This document shows positions 50,203 to 61,575 of a DNA stretch of 64,000 nt, piece by piece. Source of the DNA: Dolomedes plantarius (taxonomy: Eukaryota > Arthropoda > Arachnida > Araneae > Dolomedidae); the NCBI GenBank assembly GCA_907164885.2, contig OU015496.1, forward strand, positions 136,112,820 through 136,176,819. Direction: 5' to 3'. The notes below the pieces were generated by a model. It was given only the letters and a program-made list of their open reading frames with translations, searched no databases and had not been told where the DNA came from. Made by a program: the position numbers and the translations under genes. Each line of letters opens with the position of its first letter. Within the stretch, counting starts at the first letter, position 1.

Positions 50203-50948
50203 AAAAGATAATAAAATTATTCACATTTTGCTGCCTGGTCACACTGATTCGGAGCGTTACGTAATATCTACGTTAAAAATTTTAACCAATCACATAGCTC
50301 AATTTATTAACCGCATGATACCTCAAACCAACCACAGGCCATGCCAACAATTTCACAACGGTCTGGATGCAACGCGAACAGGTCTTTATATGCTAGTACA
50401 CTGAGACTTTTACCATAAGAAAGTATTGCCTAAAGCTTTTTTGCAACGTACGCCCAGCACACAAAAATGGTACAGTTATTATTAGTACAGTTTATTATTA
50501 GTACTGAAATAATTCCCCAAACAGTTATTTGTTTTACAGCGTATTCGACGATAACTCTACGAGGAAATAAAATTTGGAATATTTTTCGAAATTCAACGGT
50601 TAAAAAAGTATACATATATATCGCTCGGGTGTCCACTAGAAATGTCCTAAATGTTTCAGAATATTTTTTCCTGAAACTTTTTTCGAGATTAAATGAAATA
50701 TATGTCTCATACATTATATCAGCTGACTTTATAAAAAAAGTACAGACTGATAGCACCACTTTTTTTTCCGAGTCTGAAAAATGGGTTTTTATTTCTTCAC
50801 TTTTGAGGTTAAAAAGTATTTTACCATTTCAGCATATTTTTTTTCGCTCCCGAACTGTAATTCATTTCGAACTGTGCATATAAACCATTCGTACTTTGCC
50901 GGCCTTAAAATTTATCGCTCCGTTCTTGAGGTAGGTGTATTTCGAAAG
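50201..50948. other. Unassigned sequence
   Basis: Open frames of 138 (plus, 50467-50883) and 109 codons (minus, 50430-50759) overlap antiparallel. Neither has a domain or clear coding bias. 50210-50400 is more base-balanced. Confidence 0.3.
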
Positions 50949-50990
50949 ATCAGGGATGGCGAACCTTTTTTTGTCATTGTGCCAGTAAAT
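50949..50990. mobile_element. hAT-like left end
   Basis: CAGGGATGGCGAACCTTTTT is a typical hAT-type inverted end. No inverse partner was found downstream, so it is probably a truncated copy. Confidence 0.45.
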
Positions 50991-51545
50991 TTAAAAACAA
51001 TATTTCTCGACGTGCTAACATGGCGGCTAGTTTATGCATAAAGAAAGGCAAAATTTTAGTTAATATTAATAACTGTTGTTAAAAGAAGAAAACTAACGAT
51101 TATGTAAAAATATTTAACAAACAAGAAGTATTAAAAAATTTAATCAGTTATTTATTTATCAGTTACTATCAGTTAGTTATTTAAAAACGATATTTCTTGA
51201 CGTGCTAACATGGCGGCTAGTTTATGCATAAAAAAAGGCAAACTTTTAGTTAATATTAATTATTGTTGTTAAAAGAAGAAAACTTACGATAATGTAAAGA
51301 TATTTAGCAAACAAGAAGTATTAAAATATTAAATAAGTTATTTATTTATCAGTTATTATCAGTTAGTTATTTAAAACCGATATTTGCTGGCATGATAATT
51401 TGGCTGCTAGTTTCTGCAGGTAAACTTTTAGTTATTATCAATAACTAATGTCAAAAGAAGAAAAGTAGCGATTATGTAAAAGTAAAATATTTAGCAAACA
51501 TGAAGCAATAAAAAATAATATCAGTTATTTATCAAAAGTATGTTT
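50985..51545 (+). repeat. ~190 bp tandem repeat, three units
   Basis: Units starting near 50992, 51183 and 51373 share GACGTGCTAACATGGCGGCT (altered in the third), CTTTTAGTTAATATTAAT, GTTAAAAGAAGAAAA and AGCAAACAAGAAGTATTAAA. The first two are very similar and the third is diverged. It begins just inside the hAT-like end and may be its interior. Confidence 0.85.
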
Positions 51546-51584
51546 TTATGTTATTTGTTTACCACAAATGCCAAGCTTTAACAA

Positions 51585-51857
51585 TTAAATCATTAACCTT
51601 CTGGCTTCCCGATATTTCTGAAAAGAACATTTAAAACTATTGAGGGCAGGGCACGTGTCAATGTGGCAACTGTCCATCGAGAGTCCAGAGTTACAGAGAC
51701 AGCAGACCTGGGAGCCATTTAGTCTAATTTTAAAAAGCTGGGCATTGATACAATCGTGTCCTGTTAAAAGACGGAAGGTGGCAACAGCAGAACTACGTGG
51801 ACGGTCCGGGATCGGTGTCCAACTATTACAGAGACATTCCCAGGCCTTTCCATTTTT
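51585..51857 (-). pseudogene. Non-LTR retrotransposon ORF2 C-terminal remnant
   Basis: On the minus strand an uninterrupted frame from 51857 to a stop at 51585-51587 reads about 90 residues. They include PIPDRPRSSAVATFRL, TGHDCI, then a Cys-x2-Cys-x8-His-x4-Cys cluster (CLCN...CHIDTC), CPAL and a terminal YREARRLM. This pattern is the C-terminal end found after reverse transcriptase and RNase H in jockey/R1-type LINEs. The complete protein makes cDNA by target-primed reverse transcription. An in-frame stop at 51858-51860 and missing RT and endonuclease show a 5'-truncated dead copy. The intact stretch suggests moderate age. LINEs of this kind could have mobilised the SINEs seen here. Confidence 0.85.
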
Positions 51858-53562
51858 TTATGTTAAAAATTGGTTACCAATTAGTTTATATCAGGGTCGT
51901 ATATATTCCTTTTCAGTAAAAACCAAATTTACCTAAATTAATCTATTCGTCTGTCTATGACATTATCTTACATTTCTGAAAATAAATTTTATTCAAAATC
52001 ACTTAAATTGAATGAATTTGATATGTTGAGTGTGATTTCAAAATAATAACTGGTAGTTTTTTTAGCCATATGAATGCAGTTTCTAGCTTTATCGTTCGTT
52101 GTAATTTATCACAATTACCTTGTTTTTAAAGCACTGTTTCATTTATCTATTTATGACAAACAGTCCTTGCGCCGGGCATCTTAATAAAACTGAAGAAAGT
52201 TTATCAACAATCTATGGCAATAATGTGCAAACTTTGGGTCTCTAAAATACACTAATCGGTAAGAAGTAAGCTATATTTACAGGTAATTGATATTTTTTAT
52301 TCAAATAGCTAAAGCTGGGGTAAAAGCTTTCATCAAGTTGGCGAGCTCCAACCAATGTCGTTTCCATCTCAATAATTCATGAAAATCTTGGGAGGTTTTT
52401 ATCCAAAATCCAATAATCACAATCATAAAGTACAAAACAAACTAAGTATGCAAAGGAAAAAAAAACCGCAAACATTCCTTCAACAGGGAGGGAGTATTTT
52501 CCTTCATGGAGCCACTGCGCCAATTCTGCCGCCAAATTCCTGCCATAATCATACAATCAATTATTTCTCGGTCTATATGCGAGATGATTAAATCTTTTCT
52601 TGGGGCCAAACTCGAGGCAAATCAACCAAACACGAAAGAAAAAAAAACAGCTAAACGAATAAATAAATTTCTGCACCCATGCCTCGTGATGAAAGAAAAA
52701 TGCCCGGGCATTTTCGCGGTTTTCGTTCTTGGGAAAACTCATTTATTGCGCGAAAGGCAATACTGGGCGGGTACGCTGCATCCATCAACCGCCTGTGACA
52801 AGACTCGCACTATCGAATACGATATCATTGCGATTATGGAAATGAAACCCGCAAAGCAAAAAAAAAGCAACTCCCACTAATGACTGTGTAAAATGTTTCC
52901 CAGAGATTTATGGTCCAGGGCGATCTATCACCTCTGGCCATTTTTGCTAAATGGCACTACCCATGGGCCCTCGTACACCAGTTCAGGTGTACCTCTTTTC
53001 GCCTCTCGATCAATTACACCATGTTTCACCGCGTAGTTACATCTTGACGTGTGTATCTTATTTGCTCTGCAAACAAAAGGGGACAGATGATAGGGCGTAT
53101 GCAAACACACGTTCTCGGGGAGATGCACGTTCGTTCTGGAAGTCGGCGAAGAGAAATGGTCTTGGGTGTTTAGCGATGAAATACGTTACAAAAAAAAAAA
53201 ATAATTGATCGCTAAAGTTTGTACTGTGAAGTTATGGCTGCTATGTACTAGCCCCTATTGGATTCGCTCAATTCAGTATTAACATTTGGAGAAAATTTGT
53301 CCAAAGATTGCCAACTTGGATTGAAAGTTTTTTCTTTGTTTTTTATTGTACAACGTAGAAGAGAAAGAAATTTTACACCTTGGGGAATTTCCCCCCAAGA
53401 TGTTCCATTTTTTTAGTAATCATTAAATTAAAATTATACGGGGAAAAATCTGGTATTGTGTGTTTTAAACACTCAGAAATTCCTTTGTTAGACGAAATTA
53501 ATAAAATGGACCCTGTTGCAAGATGCGAAAAGTTCAGGCTATCTGAAAATAACATTTTTATT
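51858..53562. other. Unassigned; base-balanced island at ~52370-53210
   Basis: The island is non-repetitive, contains several short frames on both strands (longest 52506-52880) and lacks recognised domains. It may be unique host sequence or a conserved non-coding block. The flanks are A+T-rich. Confidence 0.3.
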
Positions 53563-53690
53563 GGTCCGGGTAATGGCCGAATGGCTAGGGCGCTGGCACT
53601 CCTGTGGGTTCAAATACCACTGTTGGCAGGGATGTTTGTAACCATTCGGAATCGGCTTTAAGCTGTAGGTCCTGGTCTAATTAGCCCTCG
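53563..53690 (+). repeat. SINE family A copy
   Basis: Head with GTAATGGCCGAATGGCTAGG (box-A-like) and TGTGGGTTCAAATACCAC (box-B-like), with part of the anticodon region missing. The body ATTCGGAATCGGCTTTAAGC and GTCCTGGTCTAATTAGCCCT matches 40790-40936, and TTGGCAGGGATGTTTGTA matches the minus-strand copy near 11790-11920. No clear target duplication was seen. Confidence 0.85.
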
Positions 53691-54094
53691 TGTAGCAAAA
53701 AGTTGACCCGTAGCGCTCTTAACCAAACTTTTTTATTGTATTATCATGATTTACGTAGCGGTACATAGTAGACAAATATTTGCAATAGGTTAACACTGAG
53801 GTGAGCAAATGCAATAGGGTTAGTACACAGCAACCTTGAATGTGTGACTAGACAGTGAAAAAATTTTCAGAGAAAATATAGTTCAATACTGAGAAGTTTT
53901 TTATGTATTTCTCGCTTTTTGAGAAAGAAAATTCCTGCTTGGCGTTTAGAGTGAAATAAGGTTAAATAAGTACCTTTTATACCTTTCAGATTTTGTGCCT
54001 CAAGAAACAAAAGCTATTATTAAAACTTTTAATATTAGAGAATAATGATAAGAAGCATCTTACTTTAGCATGTACATTTTAATGTGCAAACAGG
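53691..54094. other. Unassigned A+T-rich sequence
   Basis: No feature recognised apart from a short local repeat of a GTTAACACTGAGGTGAGC/GGTTAGTACAC-like segment. Confidence 0.35.
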
Positions 54095-54187
54095 GCCTGT
54101 CCCATAGGTGAGGCGGTGAGACAACCGCCTATGGCACCAAAATGAGAGCGTAATAAGACAAAATTTTAACGAAAAAGTACTAATAGT
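54092..54187. mobile_element. Possible hAT-like left end
   Basis: CAGGGCCTGTCCCATAGGTG resembles hAT-type ends. The piggyBac-like MITE follows about 80 bp later, and no inverse right end was found. Confidence 0.35.
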
Positions 54188-54191
54188 TTAA

Positions 54192-54244
54192 CCTTTTCCT
54201 TATGGAGTGGGATAGTGTGTATCCTTAGAATACGGGCCCAAGAA

Positions 54245-54313
<69 letters not shown>

Positions 54314-54400
54314 CCTTCTTAATGGCCGTTCTTACAAAAGTGTTATAAAGTTTCCCATTCTAAGGAGGGAATCGGAAAAATGGGCCCCGTAAGCTAAAGG
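54192..54400. mobile_element. piggyBac-like MITE with a (TA)n core, copy 2
   Basis: Ends CCTTTTCCTTATGGAGTG and the inverse of CCTTTAGCTTACGGGGCC, flanked by TTAA at 54188-54191 and 54401-54404. The core is ~65 bp of TA (54248-54312). The same family occurs at 37735-37933. Confidence 0.87.
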
Positions 54401-54404
54401 TTAA

Positions 54405-55480
54405 TCGAAATGCATAAAAAAAAAGGTATGACGAAATTCATAAAAAATAAGCAAATATAAGGGACAGTATTACAGTAGGTTCAATGTTCTACCGGAACTA
54501 TTCTATTTGAGGTACACCCTTGAAATGTTCGAAGTGGAAAATCAAAACTTTGTTTGAATCTCCAAAATGACAAGACCCACCACACGAGCACCAACTATCA
54601 TATCTCGTTGAAATTCACCTAATGATCGTCTGACATACTCACTACTCAATCAGCTTTTTAAACATCCACGAATGTCTGTCGCTGTATATAAGTTGCTTTC
54701 GTAAGAAAGCGTTTGCGAGAAAAAGAGTATCGCTACGTATTAGGAAAGGGATCGTCTATCGCAGTTATTCTGGCATTTCAGTGCACATTTGATGCAATCT
54801 TCACAAGAAAAATACGTAAAAATATTTTACACACTTGAAAAAGAAAGAGCAGATTTTTGCTATTGTAGAGGTTTATTTTGAAGACTGAAAAAGTTATCTT
54901 TTTACCGGTCTTACACATATGAATTTTATTTTGTTTAAAACAAAAATCTATCTACTACACCGTAATTAATATATATATATATAATTAAAGGATATCTCTC
55001 AGAGTAGACTTTAATTTCTATTTCTTCGTACAACTATAAATTGGTGTCTGTTCCTAATTTTCTTGGCATTTGAAAGCAAGTTTAAAAAAAAAGTTAACCT
55101 TTCATTGAATGTAACATGGTAACAACAGATATGAGAAAATTGCAAAAGTAAATTGATTCATTATATAATTAACGTTCATTTGATGTTAATAACGTTCATT
55201 TGATGTTAATATTATGATAAGAAAAATATATGCGGTAGTGAAAACTAATTACTGAGAATCTAATTAATAAATTTCATAACATGACTCCAATAAGATGGTT
55301 TTAATTCTAAAACATGTCACTCCATATTTGCAATTTAAAAATAGTTATAAATAATTTATTTCATCAATATGATACAAATTGCGTTCTAAAACATTTATCA
55401 TAATGTAATTTAATGTAAAATAAATTAAAGGCTGTAAAATTTACAATTATTTTCTTCATACATCTGATTTTTCTTTTTTC

Positions 55481-55483
<3 letters not shown>
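54405..55483. other. Unassigned A+T-rich sequence
   Basis: No feature recognised except a perfect short tandem repeat of AACGTTCATTTGATGTTAAT at ~55172-55210. Confidence 0.4.

Positions 55484-55562
<79 letters not shown>
55484..55562. repeat. (TA)n microsatellite
   Basis: TA run of about 78 bp. Confidence 0.97.
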
Positions 55563-55564
<2 letters not shown>

Positions 55565-56149
55565 GAAATTTAATGGTGCCAAAATAAGGGGCCATTTTGT
55601 GGGGGGTCGAAAAGAGGTTGCAACGATAAATTTTGTTTGGCAATATCTGCAGCAGGAAACACATTTAATAAAATTATATAGTTATGAAACATCTGGAACT
55701 CTAACATTTAGAATTTTAAAAGTATTGGAAATTTGTTTTGGGGCCTTGTTTATGAAGAATTGTTTAAAAGAATAAATGCATTTCTGACTTCATACTACAT
55801 GATAACGAGATTAAATGTTCGAGTTTCAGACATGGGAAAAAAAGGCTCTAAATTAGATAGTTACATAATGTATCGAAGTAGACTAAAGAAATTAATATAT
55901 AGTATGGTGTTATAACTATTTAATCAGAGAAATTTTCATTGCATTCTTCCAATATCTGCCAGACGAAATTTGCAAAGTCTATGATTTAATCTTGACTATG
56001 CAACTGTTTTTAATCCCAGTATAGATTTTAAGGATATGTGTAACGTAACAGGGTGATTTTACTAGGTTTTCTGTACTGCGTAATTAAGCTACATTGATCG
56101 CCAATCAAGGAATTGATTAATAAAAGTAATAAATTAAGTATAAAATAAT
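55563..56149. other. Unassigned A+T-rich sequence
   Basis: No feature recognised. Confidence 0.4.
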
Positions 56150-56790
56150 AGTTTCAGAAAACTATTATAATTCAAAATGAAGTATTTCTCATATATATCA
56201 CAAAAAGCAATAAATTAATAAGTATTAAAATAATAAGTAGATGAGATATTCAATTAAATTAAACAAAAATAATTTCTTATGATTCTTTCTACTTACAAAT
56301 GTTATTTGTAAGTAGAAAGAATTGCAAGAAAAAGTACTTCTCAAATACATATCACAAAACCAATAAATAAATAAGTACAAACAATAATTATCAGATGTCA
56401 TTTTCAATTCCAATTAAACAAAAATACTTTCATGTGATTCTATCTACTTACAAATGCTATCTACAAGAGCAAGTACGTCTCAAATAAATATCACAAAATG
56501 CAATGAATAAATAAGTACCGGAAATAACCCACAGATGTAATTTTCAATTCAAACTAAAGAAATGTAATTTTCAATTGTAATTTTCAATTCAAATTAAACG
56601 GAAAATAATTTCATATCATTCTATCTACTTACAAATGTTATCTACAAGAGAAAACACTTCTTAAATAAATATCACAGAAAGTAATAAATAAATAAGTACC
56701 AAAAATAATCAGCAGATGTCATTTTCAATTCAAAATTAAACAAAAAAATAATTTCATATGATTCTATCTACTTACACTAATCACATGCTA
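56150..56790 (+). repeat. ~140-180 bp tandem repeat, four units
   Basis: ATCACAAAA--CAATAAATAAATAAGTA-like blocks occur near 56197, 56350, 56489 and 56671. Each is followed by CAGATGTCATTTTCAATTC, TTAAACAAAAATAATTTCAT and ATTCTATCTACTTACAAATG. The first unit ends in a perfect 19 bp hairpin (56282-56322). Confidence 0.85.
56282..56322. repeat. Perfect 19 bp hairpin with a 3-base loop
   Basis: ATTCTTTCTACTTACAAAT (56282-56300), loop GTT, then its exact complement (56304-56322). Other units of the array have only the left arm, so the hairpin arose by local inverted copying. Confidence 0.9.
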
Positions 56791-57816
56791 TGGCCACCAA
56801 AATCATCTCATTTCATTTAGATCTGCTGGCGAATACAACTCTAACCGAACATTATCGAACTACCTTCTCAATTACTTAACAGCTCTTAAAAGCAGTACTT
56901 AATCTTAAAACGGGTACATTTGAAGTGACCTGAGAAGCACTCAGTTTCCCGATTTCATCTGTGTGTGCTTAAGTGCTCCCAAAAAACCCCATTAAGATTA
57001 AGAAACGATGCACAGCGAAACAATAAGAGTACTCTACTGGCTCTTCCATAAATCTCTGACTTGCGTTTGCGTTGACATTATCTGCTACCGGCGCCAGGGG
57101 CCCGAGATAGAATTAAAACGGCCTGGAACAGCTAAACGTATCTCGGTACTCGACAGGTCATGACCCAAGAAATATGTTCCTTGTCTCTCTCCAGTGGGTC
57201 GTAAGTCTCTCCACTCACGCCTTCGGAGTGTTTTCTCTCTGTGTGGTACACTGGTATACTATCTCTACCGAGCTCCGAGTGACTGACAACGCTGTCCATC
57301 TTTGTGACGTTTACTTTATCTTCGGGCTGATGCGTTGCAGTTAACAGATGGCTGCGACGTCTAAATTTATTCACTTTAATCTCGGAGTGTTTAGGTAATT
57401 TTTTTTCCCTTTCTTTCTTATGGAAGATAGGCTTTGCTGTGGAGCCCCGATGACGGATTCTGTACGACAAAAGATAATTTCTATTTGCACGAGGAAAAGC
57501 CAGTCGCGTAGATAATCCAGAGACTTCACGGTACGGATATAGGGAGGTTTATGTACTTCCGATGTATACACGTCACGTTTCAATCTGAGAATAAACAGAA
57601 GGGCGTGACACTAGCTAATGTATACCCTTTCCTTCACTACTGAATACATTAGTGCCATAAATTATGTAATTTGGTTATTTTAATTTCAGTTAACTTTAGC
57701 AGTAAAGTGTCCTTCCCCAGAGCTATTCAACCTATAATTTAACGACCTTGATACAACTTTACATACGGGTTTAATTTTTTTTTTTTTGCTTTGTATTTGG
57801 GGGGCTTAAGCTTCTT
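56791..57816. other. Base-balanced unassigned island
   Basis: About 56.8-57.6 kb is non-repetitive and richer in G+C. A 112-codon minus frame at 57132-57470 has no domain. It may be unique host or conserved non-coding sequence. Confidence 0.3.
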
Positions 57817-57820
57817 TTAA

Positions 57821-58549
57821 GGTGACTGCCTACGTTGAAAATGTCATTTTTTGACTATTTTGGTCAATTTTATTTTTTGCAAGAACCGCGTAATTCAATC
57901 TTTTCTCTTTTCAAACCGTTTTGATTTTCATTCTACATCAATTAGAAGCAGAGTTATAGCTATTTTAAAAAATATCGTCTGCTACAAAATTGAAGTGACA
58001 AAAACTTTAAATGAGTTTTTCTCAGAATTATGTTTTTTAGCACAAATCTCTACCGTTATCATGATATCTCATATAATAATGCATACAATTTGATAACATT
58101 TTCAGGAAATGTTTTAGATGCTATTGTTAATGAAATGACTGACAATAATTGATGTGTAATAAATAGTTTTTTATTTGGGGTTGTTTTTATAGAGAAAGGA
58201 ATGACGAGTCGGGGAAAATTTTCATTTTGGAACATAACATTATCTGTATTATTTTTGCATTTTAAAATTTCTCTTAGATTGTCGGTCATTTTGAAGATAA
58301 CTGTCATATGTATCATGTGTTAGAAGGAAATTAAAATAGTAGCATTAGAATTTTGTGCAGAGTGATAGGCGTTTTAGCTAAATTTCCTTAAAAAATTACT
58401 TCAAATTGACCAATTTATAAAAAAATATGGTATTTACAGGTGAGTTTTTGTTTATTTTTTAATTCTAAGTGCTATTTTACCATAAAAGGTCAACAAATCC
58501 TTAAAAAATTGATTTTTTAAAAATTTAGCTTCGAACGTAGGAAGTCACC
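57821..58549. mobile_element. TTAA-flanked DNA transposon, 729 bp
   Basis: The left end GGTGACTGCCTACGTTGAA matches the inverse of the right end (GGTGACTTCCTACGTTCGAA). TTAA flanks both sides (57817-57820 and 58550-58553). TTAA duplications occur in piggyBac and Sola elements. A TA duplication with ends AGGTGACT is equally readable, which would make it mariner-like. No transposase is encoded. Confidence 0.75.
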
Positions 58550-58559
58550 TTAATCCCTT

Positions 58560-58830
58560 TAAAATAGAAATTTTTTTAAAAAGCTTTTTTAGAAAGCTTT
58601 CTTAGGACCTTACAGGAGTCACCAAGCAAAATTCTACCATCCCAGGCCTTATGGTTCCAGAGATTCAGTAACCAATCAGTCATTGTTTTATTTTTGGGTT
58701 TTAAGCCCTTTCTCAGCCCCTTAAATTTGATTTTTTAAAAAAGATTTCTTAGTGGGTACGCGGAGCTTAAGAAGAACATCACACAAAATTTCAACTTTCT
58801 AGGACTTGGGGTTTAAGTGATCTAAAAAGT
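58560..58830. repeat. Decayed repeat related to the Helitron-like element at 49.5 kb
   Basis: TTTCTTAGTG, ACAAAATTTCAACTTTCTAGG and neighbouring words align in order with 50020-50090 (TTTCTTAGTG, GCAAAATTTCAGCCCTTTAGG). An earlier similar block at 58600-58660 (AGCAAAATTCTACCATCCCAGG) suggests the motif is repeated. No ends are preserved. Confidence 0.5.
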
Positions 58831-58975
58831 TTACATTAATATTATTTTGGCTACTTTGTATTAGTTACAGATTATGAGGATAAAAATTTAAGTCTATATT
58901 ATTACTACTTTTATTAATTACTATTATATCATCAATATATCTAAATACTTTGTAATTACAATTATCATTATTATC

Positions 58976-58978
<3 letters not shown>

Positions 58979-59024
<46 letters not shown>

Positions 59025-59036
59025 GATAGATAGATA
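58979..59036. repeat. (TA)n-(GATA)n microsatellite
   Basis: TA run of about 40 bp followed by GATA repeats. Confidence 0.95.
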
Positions 59037-61237
59037 GGTAGATATAGAGATACATATAGTGTATTCATCCTTCTTGATACTACTTTACGCAATATATTAA
59101 ATTTCTGCATTACTCATAGGTAACCGGAATTCCAATCTACATTTCGCTATTTTGTTGGTAATATCGACCCAAACCTTATTTAAAGCCGCTCACCACGATG
59201 AAAAGCAGGAACGTGCGCCACCACATTTGTACTTCCTAACTTATACCTCGCAGCAGAAACCCCAAAGCTTATTACCCCTCCATCTCTCTCAATTCGCTCT
59301 TAATTTCCGTTCTTCTGTCATTCGCTTGTTTTCGTGCCGGTTGAGTATGAATGACGTCATCCACCGGGAAGACATTAGAACAAAGGCAAAATAATCCAGC
59401 TTGAGTCAAGGTAACGTCGCAGAATTGATTAAACGCAATTATCTCATAAAATTTAGAAACTGCAGATTTGTTACTCATTTTAAATTATTTCAAAGTGTTT
59501 AAGAACTTTAGCCACAAAAACATAAAATGCACTTTTAGTTAAGGATGGCAGAATCGTAGAAAAAATTAAGAACATGATTCGGTTCTCAAGTTTTCCAGAA
59601 CCGGATATCCGGGTTTTACCCAAGTTTTAATAAAGCACGAACTACAAAATATTTGCCCTAAATGCGATGAAACAATCTATATTTTTTCATATTAATAATT
59701 TAAGTGTATTGTGTAAGTGAAATATTCATTTCTTTTTAATTTATTTTAATTTAAGTTAATTAAAGTATATGGGTTCTAAAACCCGAAATTACGGAAATCT
59801 GGAACTTTTTTAAAATTTCTCTGTGAAGATTTTCATGTTTTAATTTTCAATTTGAACTTAGATTAGAAATTCAACTGATAGATTACAAATGCTAGATTGC
59901 AATAAAATAATCGTTGAAAATACACTTTTCAAATTGAGTGTTTTCCTTCGCTTTCAATAATTCAGTTTATTGCTGAGTTTATCCTTGGAAATATAAGGTC
60001 GTTGCACTAACAATAGAAGTTAATAACAGTGAATTAATATATGCAGTCAGTTTGTGAAATAAATTCACATATGTTTTGAAAAAAAAATTTGTTAAAATGC
60101 GATATTCGTAATTGAAGCCGGTATGAAAAATCACAAACAGGGTGTATATTTCAAGCTATTATGCACCATACTACAAAGCATTTAATGATAAATTGAATTG
60201 AATTTCGTTTTTCGTTGATAATTTCCTTACAATTATATTATTTTTTCAAAGCCATAAGGAGAAGGAAATCATTTTCCCTGAAATTTGATTGGTTTAATTT
60301 TTTAACACAATATTATACATTGAATTTTGAGCTGAACAAAACTAAACACTTCAATGGTTTATTTTAGAGTATAAAAATTTATTTTTAAGGCTTGGATATG
60401 AGTAGAATTGTATAAATAACCTTAAATTTTAAGAGGATTGTACATTTTAATTACAAATTAATTATAGTAATTATAACAATATATTTTCAACTGATCACAA
60501 TAAGGAATGTTTTATTATCAAGTGATATCAATATCTGCCATTTAAAAAAAATATTATATTATTATCTAATAATAAAACTAATAAGTGATATCGTAGACTT
60601 TTCAGCAAGAATAATGAATAACAGATCATAAATTTAACAATGAGAGAGGGCGTACAAGTTACCAGATTTTAGTTTTCCATGTAAAACTAAATGTTAATTC
60701 GCGAGATTGTATCTAACCCGAAAACTGGAACTTTCATCTTCGTCTAAAAGTAGGTTTACATATTTTAAGCAGTATAAAAAAGATACACGAACTAGTCTCT
60801 CTAAAAAAAAAAAATCTCTACTACGGAAAAATAAAAATTTGTCAGATTTTTAGACGATGGTATTCGTGGGCGTTTTGTAAAATGCCTATTCTCAAGTTTC
60901 ATTCCTCTAGGGTTTGATTTATGGAATTTCTCTTTGGGTGGCTGTTGCATAAAGGAAAGAGAGACGGACATATATTTATTAGCCTCTGGAGGTTGGCAAC
61001 AGACACTTTGAATCTATAGCTGGAAAGAACGATAAATTTTAAACTGCGTGACGACCGTGCGGTTACTTCAACGCGTAATCAAAGTGTTAGTGAAAACCAG
61101 TACGTGCGTAATAAAACGTACATTGTTATAAACAGATGTTGCAGACGCCATTGCAGTAAATAAAAAAATTTAATAACTTGATTTCAGAATTATGATATTT
61201 GCCTTAGAAGACATTTATATCATAAAACGCCTATTCT

Positions 61238-61240
<3 letters not shown>
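59037..61240. other. Unassigned A+T-rich sequence
   Basis: The words CCAGAACCGGATATCCGGGT (~59596) and AACCCGAAATTACGG (~59780, again ~61820) hint at decayed transposon pieces. No paired ends are found. No gene recognised. Confidence 0.35.
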
Positions 61241-61315
<75 letters not shown>

Positions 61316-61334
61316 TATTTATATTTATATATAT
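61241..61334. repeat. (TA)n-(TTTA)n microsatellite
   Basis: TA run of about 27 bp, then TTTA repeats of about 50 bp, ending at the LTR-like fragment. Confidence 0.95.
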
Positions 61335-61575
61335 TGTTCCGTTTTCCTGAAGAATCTCCTCAGAAAGTACATACGAAATAAATTTATTTTCTTGTAAATT
61401 CTTCAGGCGTATACACTTATTCAAACATAGAATACGTAACAACTGTCTTCTATACAGCAGAAAATTCTAAAAACACAAGTCAGGATACTAGAATTTTAAA
61501 TAAACGCCAATTAACGCAGTTACAAAACATTCAATTTTCATTAGGATATTCAACTGAATTGTTCTCTGTTTGAGA
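61335..61575. mobile_element. LTR-like repeat fragment, same family as 9071-9514
   Basis: It starts TGTTCCGTTTTCCTG and shares TGTAAATTCTTCAGGCG, AACTGTCTTCTATACA and AAAACACAAGTCAGGATAC with 9071-9330. Beyond ~61575 similarity fades, so the right end is missing or strongly diverged. Confidence 0.6.

Noticed and set aside
50430..50883. 138-codon plus and 109-codon minus frames
   Set aside because: They overlap antiparallel, lack any family signature and look like chance frames in A+T-rich DNA.
52506..52880. 124-codon plus frame in a base-balanced island
   Set aside because: No domain, no splice context and competing frames on both strands; not enough to call a gene.
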